Source: DASYLJ01 sp964432595 (lineage in GTDB: Bacteria > Desulfobacterota > Binatia > DP-6). From it: a stretch of DNA of 64,000 nucleotides. The notes beneath the pieces were generated by a model, which made no database searches, was not told the DNA's origin, and saw nothing but the letters and a program-made list of their open reading frames with translations. The DNA lies in assembly GCA_964432595.1 (NCBI GenBank), contig CAYSOF010000009.1:62001-126000 (forward strand). The letters are read 5' to 3'. Of this stretch, positions 59,640 through 64,000 are shown in pieces. The position numbers and the translations under genes are program-made. Each line of letters opens with the position of its first letter. The stretch's first letter is position 1.

Positions 59640-61388
59640 TCAGTCCGACGTCGCCTTCAGCAGGGTCGACGAGCGGGCGGTCGTGCCGGTGAACGTCGAG
59701 CCGAAGCAGGTTCCTCCCTGTGACTGCAGTTGCACCTGCAGCGGGAACGTCAGGGCGTTGAGCTCCGGCATCGGAACGTGATCGCCCTTCGCCTTGAGCG
59801 AAACCTTGGCGCGTCCAGCCGACCCCGACTTCAGGAGTATGCCGTCGACATCGTCGGGTAGCCCGTCCCGGTCGCGATACCGGTAGCCCTTCGGGCTCAC
59901 CGTCGAGCCGAGCTGCTTCCAGCACGGCTTGCCGCTGCACGTGCCGCCCGCCGGCGCCGTCAGGCGAGCCACGAGTCCGGCCGACGCATCGAAGACGCAG
60001 AGCGCATATCCGTCCGTCGACGTCGGCGTGCCGAGCTCCGCGAACGTGGTGGCCTCGCCTCGTCCCCATTTCCAGACGAGCTGATCCGTCGCGTCCACGG
60101 CCGCGTTCTTCAGCTTGAGCTGCGCCTTCTTCGGCGCCGTCGGCATTTTGCAGTCGGACCGCGGCGTCGCGACGCAACCGACGAGCTCGTCGCATTGCTC
60201 GCACGCCAGGCAGACGGCGGCCGGGCCGGCCACGCATGTGCCGTCCGCACACTGGTCGTTCGTGGTGCAGGCGTTGCCATCCTCGCATGCCGCCGTGTTG
60301 GTCGGGTGCTGACAGAGGCCGAGTCCGTCGCACGCGTCGTCCGTGCACGGATTCGCGTCGTCGGCGCACGGCGTCCCCGGCGCAGCGTCCGTGTTCGTGA
60401 CGCATGCGCCGGTTCCCGGGTCGCACGATTCGCCGGCCTCGCACGGAGGAACGGCAGGCTGGCAGGCGACCGAGCCGGCGTTGACGCAGGTGCCGCCGCC
60501 GTCGCAGGCATCGATCGTGCACTGATCGCCGTCCAGCTCGCAGGGTGTGGTTTCGGCGGCGGTCGTGAAGGTCTGATTGCACTGGCAGGCCTCGCACGCC
60601 GCGACAGTGCAGGAGTTGCCGTCGACGTCGCCGCATGGCGCGCCGTCGGGACGGCCGGCGCACTCGGGTGCCGACAGGGAGGGAACGAGGAAGAGGACGG
60701 TGTTCAGAAGCAATGCGACGTTGTCGGGCGTGTTGGCGATCTCGTGGTCGCCGACGACGACGATCCGTCCGCCGCCAGCGCCGATCGCCGACCGTGCCAG
60801 CACCGCGGGCTGCCCGTTGGCGGCGCTGCCGCTCCAGGTCCCGAGCACGGTGGCGAGGCCGACCGCGCTGAACCCGCCTACGGCACCGCCACGATACGAG
60901 CCGACGGTGCCGAACGGGCCGTCCGTCACGAGCGGGAAGGACGCGTGGTCGGTGATGGGGGCGAACACGATGCCCCCGCCGAACGCGCTGGACGCCGCTA
61001 TCCCGAAGGGACTCAGGAAGCTGTTGGATGCGGTCGAGAAACTCGAGTTCTCCGAGACGAGGTAGGCGCCGCGGCCCCCCTCGACGAACGCGGACAGGGC
61101 CCCCTGCTCCGAGGCGTTCAGCGGGGTGATCGGTGCCGAGGGGTCCCGCACCGCGTCGATCAGCAGCAGGTCGATGCCGGCCAGGTAAGCCGGCGTGAGC
61201 GTCTGGGTCCCGACGAACGAGGCCTCGGGAAAGCACGCCGTGATCCGTTCCCGCACCGCGCCGGCGCCGAAGGCGTTGTTGCTCCCGCCGCGCGCGCCGT
61301 CGAAGCCGCCGACGGTCAAGGCCGCGGCGGGGACCGAGGCGGCGAGGAGGAGCAGGCCAAGAACGCAGGCGCGGTATGAAGCAAGCAT
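59640..61388 (-). CDS. Exported protein: DUF4350-like domain, Cys-rich repeats, C-terminal module
   Basis: 582 residues from ATG 61388 (GGAGG upstream); signal peptide LGLLLLAASVPAAA. Residues ~25-235 resemble the DUF4350 or glutamine-amidotransferase-like fold (TVGGFDGARGGSNNAFGAGA, LLLIDAV, ALSAFVEGGRGAYLVSENSS, GGGRIVVVGDHEI). ~240-415 Cys-rich, with repeats like CTIDACDGGGTCVNAGSVAC and CEDGNACTTNDQCADGTCVA. C-terminal beta module ~425-580 (WKWGRGEATTFAELGTP, YRYRDRDGLPDDVDGILLKS). A promoter is placed at 61423-61452. Probably surface-attached. Confidence 0.8.
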   Translation of the reverse strand: MLASYRACVLGLLLLAASVPAAALTVGGFDGARGGSNNAFGAGAVRERITACFPEASFVGTQTLTPAYLAGIDLLLIDAVRDPSAPITPLNASEQGALSAFVEGGRGAYLVSENSSFSTASNSFLSPFGIAASSAFGGGIVFAPITDHASFPLVTDGPFGTVGSYRGGAVGGFSAVGLATVLGTWSGSAANGQPAVLARSAIGAGGGRIVVVGDHEIANTPDNVALLLNTVLFLVPSLSAPECAGRPDGAPCGDVDGNSCTVAACEACQCNQTFTTAAETTPCELDGDQCTIDACDGGGTCVNAGSVACQPAVPPCEAGESCDPGTGACVTNTDAAPGTPCADDANPCTDDACDGLGLCQHPTNTAACEDGNACTTNDQCADGTCVAGPAAVCLACEQCDELVGCVATPRSDCKMPTAPKKAQLKLKNAAVDATDQLVWKWGRGEATTFAELGTPTSTDGYALCVFDASAGLVARLTAPAGGTCSGKPCWKQLGSTVSPKGYRYRDRDGLPDDVDGILLKSGSAGRAKVSLKAKGDHVPMPELNALTFPLQVQLQSQGGTCFGSTFTGTTARSSTLLKATSD

Positions 61389-61422
61389 GACGAAACCTCC
61401 ATGCGGCAGGATTGTTCCTACG

Positions 61423-61452
61423 CCCATACGAGATCTCGCGCGCAAGCGTCAA
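61423..61452 (-). promoter_or_regulatory. Promoter of the 61388 exported-protein gene
   Basis: On the - strand, TTGACG (61452-61447) and TATGGG (61428-61423) are separated by 18 bp, followed by a leader of about 30 bases, GGAGG and the ATG at 61388. Good fit to a sigma-70-type promoter for a high-GC host. Confidence 0.5.
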
Positions 61453-61585
61453 GGCTGGAGAGACTGCTAGCGAGACAGTAATGCGACCTGCTGTGACCAG
61501 CCGTGGCGTGCCGGTGCGCGGATGGTGCTGCTCCGCGCCGGTGGTGGTCGGCCCCGGAGGGCCGGCCACCACCGCGGTCACGCCG

Positions 61586-63637
61586 TCAGGACGGCGGAGT
61601 CACCAGGTCGGTCGGCACGCAGAATTCTCGACGTTGGCCGAGCCGCTGCGTCTGCTGCCCGAACTGGTTCAGGAGGAAGAGGTTCGGCGCCGGATTCAGG
61701 CTGCCTTTGCTCTTCGACTTGTAGCAGAGCAGGTTCTCCGGGCTGCTGCCGATGACCGGCTCGCCATTCTTGCTCGTGGGCACGCAGAGGCGCTTCGGCT
61801 TCCGCGGCTGGACCTGCACCGTCTCGAACGCGGTCTTCACCGTCACCGTTCCCGGAACGGGAGCCGGGCTGCCGTTCGCGACGCGCACGTCGTAGCAGGT
61901 GAAGTGGTTCAGGAAGGCGCCGTCCGTCGACGACGGCGGGGCGTCGGCGCTCACGGCGGTCGGCACCATGAGCACCTTCGGCGACAGGACGTTCAGATTC
62001 ACCGATCCGAACTGGTTCTGGGCGATCACCCCCGGGGTCTGCTGCGGTCCGGAGCTGGAGAGCCGATAGGAGGTCAGGAAGCCCGGGTCGGTCGCCGCCT
62101 CGGCGTCCTCGCCGTTCTTGTCGGCCGGGGCGCAGAGGTCGAGCGGGCTACGCACCGTGACCGAGCGCGTTCCGAAGCGATCGGACAACGTCACCGGCAG
62201 ACGGTTGAAGCCCGACGTCCGCGCTCGATAGCACTGGAAGTGATCGACGTCGGCGAGGATCGTGAAGAACTGCGCGCCGAGCGCGCGCGGGGTCATCATC
62301 GGGACGATCATCTCCGGACCGAGCTCGAAGACCGAGGTGAACAGGTCGAAGTCGGGCGCCAGTGGCAGCGACGGCCCGCTCGCCTCCAGCAACGCCGCCG
62401 CTTCGTCGAGGGCCGTCTGCAGCAGGTCGACGTTCGGCGCCACGCAGGTCGCGGCCACCGGATGGATGCCAGGGGCGAGGTCCGGCACGACGACGGATCC
62501 GATCCCGGTCACGGGATCGAAGTTGCCGCGCTCGCCGAGCGGGGCCTGGGTGAGGAGATCGGCGAAGGTCATGACGAACGTCTGCGGCAGCGCCGAGTCG
62601 GCCGCGCCGCCGATGTTGAAGTCGATGCCGAGCATGACGAGCGCGAGATAGCCGTACGCGAGCTGGTCGTAGTTGGTGAAGATGGAGAAGTCGCCGGCGA
62701 AGACCGCGCAGCTTCCGTGCTGGTCGAAGAGCCCGGGGAAGTACTGCTCGCACAGGTCACGATCCGTCCCCATCTTCACGTACGTCGGATTGAAGGCCGC
62801 CTGCAGCTGCGCCACCGTGGTGTTGCAGTGCGCCGCGACGTCGGCGGGGTTCACCTGGCCGTTGACGGTGGTGCCCGGAAGTCCCGAGGTGGGGTCGATC
62901 GTGAAGCCGAGGGTCGGGTTCGTGATGGTGAAGAACTGCAGGCCGATCGCCTTCGGCGCCATCAACGGCACGATCATCTGGGGACCGAGCTCGAAGACCG
63001 AGGCCAGGATATCGAAGTTCGGATCCTCTTCGGGGAGCGGCACGTCGTTCTCCTGAAGAATATCCGCGCCGCTCAGGATGGTGGCGAGCGCCAGGTCGGG
63101 ATTCGGCTGGACGCAGGTCGCCACCACCGGGTAGCTGCCGGGCGTGAAGTCGGGGACGACGACCGAGCCGACACCCGTCGTCGGGTCGAAGTTGCCGGAG
63201 TCGCCGACCGGCGCCTGCGTGGCGAGGTCGGCGAAGGTCATCACGAAGGTCTGCGGCAACGCGGCCTCCGTAGCCCCCGAGAAGTTCTCAGTGACGGCGA
63301 ATGCCGCCAGCGCGATGTAGAAGAACGAGAACTGCTCGTAGTTCACCGGCGTCGGGATGTTGAAGAGGGAGCAATCGCCGAGGCCGGGGAAGATTTGCTC
63401 GCACAGCACCGGATCGGTCGACAGCCGCTCCAGAAGCGGCACGAACGCCGCCTGCACCTGCTCGAGGGTCGTGTTGCAGTTGGCGGCGACGTCGGCGACG
63501 TTCACCTGCCCGTTGACCGTGGATCCTCTGATGCCGCTCGTGGGATCGATCGAGAACCCCAGCGGTTGGGCGTGTGCCGCGGTCGCCGTGAGCAGGGCGG
63601 CGAGCGCGCTCGCCATGATGGTTCCGACTCGTTTCAT
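61586..63637 (-). CDS. Exported protein with internally duplicated domain and two HFxCY modules
   Basis: 683 residues from ATG 63637 (ribosome site GGAGGT). Signal peptide TIMASALAALLTATAAHA. Two copies of a ~220-residue domain (~27-240 and ~245-450) share SIDPTSG..G.TVNGQVN.ADVAA.CNTT, ALPQTFVMTFADL.TQAP, FDP.TG.GSVVVPD, FELGP(Q/E)MIVP. The rest (~455-683) has HFQCYRARTSGFN...LCAPADKNGED and HFTCYDVRVANGS..LCVPTSKNGEP, the small Cys-paired modules found throughout this lineage. No active-site motif. Likely cell-surface or secreted structural/binding protein. Confidence 0.85.
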   Translation of the reverse strand: MKRVGTIMASALAALLTATAAHAQPLGFSIDPTSGIRGSTVNGQVNVADVAANCNTTLEQVQAAFVPLLERLSTDPVLCEQIFPGLGDCSLFNIPTPVNYEQFSFFYIALAAFAVTENFSGATEAALPQTFVMTFADLATQAPVGDSGNFDPTTGVGSVVVPDFTPGSYPVVATCVQPNPDLALATILSGADILQENDVPLPEEDPNFDILASVFELGPQMIVPLMAPKAIGLQFFTITNPTLGFTIDPTSGLPGTTVNGQVNPADVAAHCNTTVAQLQAAFNPTYVKMGTDRDLCEQYFPGLFDQHGSCAVFAGDFSIFTNYDQLAYGYLALVMLGIDFNIGGAADSALPQTFVMTFADLLTQAPLGERGNFDPVTGIGSVVVPDLAPGIHPVAATCVAPNVDLLQTALDEAAALLEASGPSLPLAPDFDLFTSVFELGPEMIVPMMTPRALGAQFFTILADVDHFQCYRARTSGFNRLPVTLSDRFGTRSVTVRSPLDLCAPADKNGEDAEAATDPGFLTSYRLSSSGPQQTPGVIAQNQFGSVNLNVLSPKVLMVPTAVSADAPPSSTDGAFLNHFTCYDVRVANGSPAPVPGTVTVKTAFETVQVQPRKPKRLCVPTSKNGEPVIGSSPENLLCYKSKSKGSLNPAPNLFLLNQFGQQTQRLGQRREFCVPTDLVTPPS

Positions 63638-63845
63638 TGCTCGTACCTCCTTCAGGTCGTGCACGTTCGGTCGCTCGCCGACGCGAGTGGGCAGCCAGCG
63701 AGTCGTGCGCGACAGAACCACACGTACGGTCGGCGATGCTTGCACGAATCGGCTACGGCCGCGGCGCGCGACGTCGCCCGCGCGCCGCGAAAATCGTCGT
63801 GAAAACGCCGCGTATGCGACGCTGCTCATTTGCTTCATTTTTCTC

Positions 63846-63876
63846 TTGACGTTCGTGCGTCGCGCGGTGGTACGTT
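63846..63876 (+). promoter_or_regulatory. Possible promoter facing right at the window edge
   Basis: TTGACG (63846-63851) and TACGTT (63871-63876) with 19 bp between. It precedes a FadR-like palindrome and points toward frames that run out of the window. Confidence 0.35.
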
Positions 63877-63907
63877 CCGCGCCTTCGTCAATTCCCACCA
63901 CCTGCAG

Positions 63908-63922
63908 ACTGGTCTGACCAGT
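63908..63922. promoter_or_regulatory. FadR/GntR-type operator palindrome
   Basis: ACTGGTCTGACCAGT is a perfect 15-bp palindrome about a central T. It agrees with the FadR-type consensus AACTGGTCNGACCNGTT and with the TGGTNNGACCA core used by FCD-GntR regulators of fatty-acid and organic-acid metabolism. It lies about 32 bases after a possible -10 box and just ahead of possible start codons at 63933 and 63941, so a regulator would block transcription of the following gene. Confidence 0.55.
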
Positions 63923-63940
63923 GGATCAGATGATGAGGGC

Positions 63941-64000
63941 ATGGGTATGTACGAGCGGCGTGTTGGTGATGCGGTGCGGCACCGGGGTCCGATGCGGGGG
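63941..64000 (+). CDS. Possible start of a gene running off the right edge
   Basis: ATG 63941 opens a frame reading MGMYERRVGDAVRHRGPMR to the end of the window; ATG 63933 opens another. The palindrome and promoter-like boxes upstream suggest one of them is a real gene, but 20 codons are too few to name it. Confidence 0.25.
   Translation, partial: MGMYERRVGDAVRHRGPMRG

Noticed and set aside
61412..63802. 796-codon open frame on the + strand
   Set aside because: Antisense to the duplicated-domain exported protein, which has a signal peptide, ribosome site and internal homology.
1..64000. tRNA, rRNA, CRISPR or replication origin
   Set aside because: No T-loop/acceptor pairs, rRNA cores, repeat-spacer arrays or DnaA-box clusters were recognised by eye; a covariance scan would be needed to exclude tRNAs fully.

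Overview
High-GC (roughly 70%) chromosomal DNA, almost fully coding, with GTG/TTG starts and many 4-bp ATGA/GTGA gene overlaps. Three hallmarks point to an uncultured Deltaproteobacteria-like lineage such as Candidatus Binatota: many Sec-exported proteins built from Cys-rich 'DVDCGG' repeats, poly-Thr/Ser linkers, and 'HFxCY...DKNGE' C-terminal modules. This assignment is inference; there is no rRNA or tRNA in the window.

Layout. 1-0.5 kb: the end of an alpha/beta hydrolase and a VOC protein that looks internally deleted. 0.66-9.5 kb: three large secreted proteins, two of them paralogues carrying arrays of ~48-residue Cys-rich repeats. 9.8-13.6 kb: a block of integron gene cassettes, with attC-like sites each at the 3' end of small + strand genes. 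The cassettes carry DUF4160/DUF2442 and BrnT/BrnA-like pairs, a HEPN-like protein and unknown proteins; no integrase is visible. 13.7-19.4 kb: a lipoprotein peptidase, a methyltransferase, a DUF222/HNH endonuclease beside a scrap of a second methyltransferase, and a LuxR-type response regulator that meets its probable histidine kinase tail to tail. 21.4-23.9 kb: a two-gene membrane module (a related pair occurs at 54.5-55.8 kb) and a phosphotransferase.

24.1-33.4 kb: a catabolic block. Its core is a tightly overlapped MaoC / DUF35 / MaoC / thiolase operon that matches the steroid side-chain ChsH2-ChsH1-Ltp2 system with ChsH2 split in two. It is followed by an XRE-cupin regulator, a GNAT, a PhyH dioxygenase, two SDRs, a glycosyltransferase and an SRPBCC protein. 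A cytochrome P450, an LCMT-type methyltransferase and a secreted metalloprotease lie on the other strand after a long inverted repeat. 38.1-44.4 kb: a six-gene stressosome operon (RsbR, RsbS, RsbT, an RsbT-SpoIIE phosphatase fusion and two hybrid kinases, one with an RsbT-like N-terminus). This suggests stress sensing that feeds phosphorelay rather than sigma-B.

44.5-64 kb: MTA/SAH deaminase, nitroreductase, a PKD secreted protein, a SnoaL/AraC divergent pair with a probable AraC operator, an SDR, a thaumatin-like protein, a WG-repeat protein, the second membrane pair, a DUF1615 lipoprotein, a secreted tandem rhodanese and two large exported Cys-rich proteins. The window ends at a FadR-like palindrome in front of an unseen gene.
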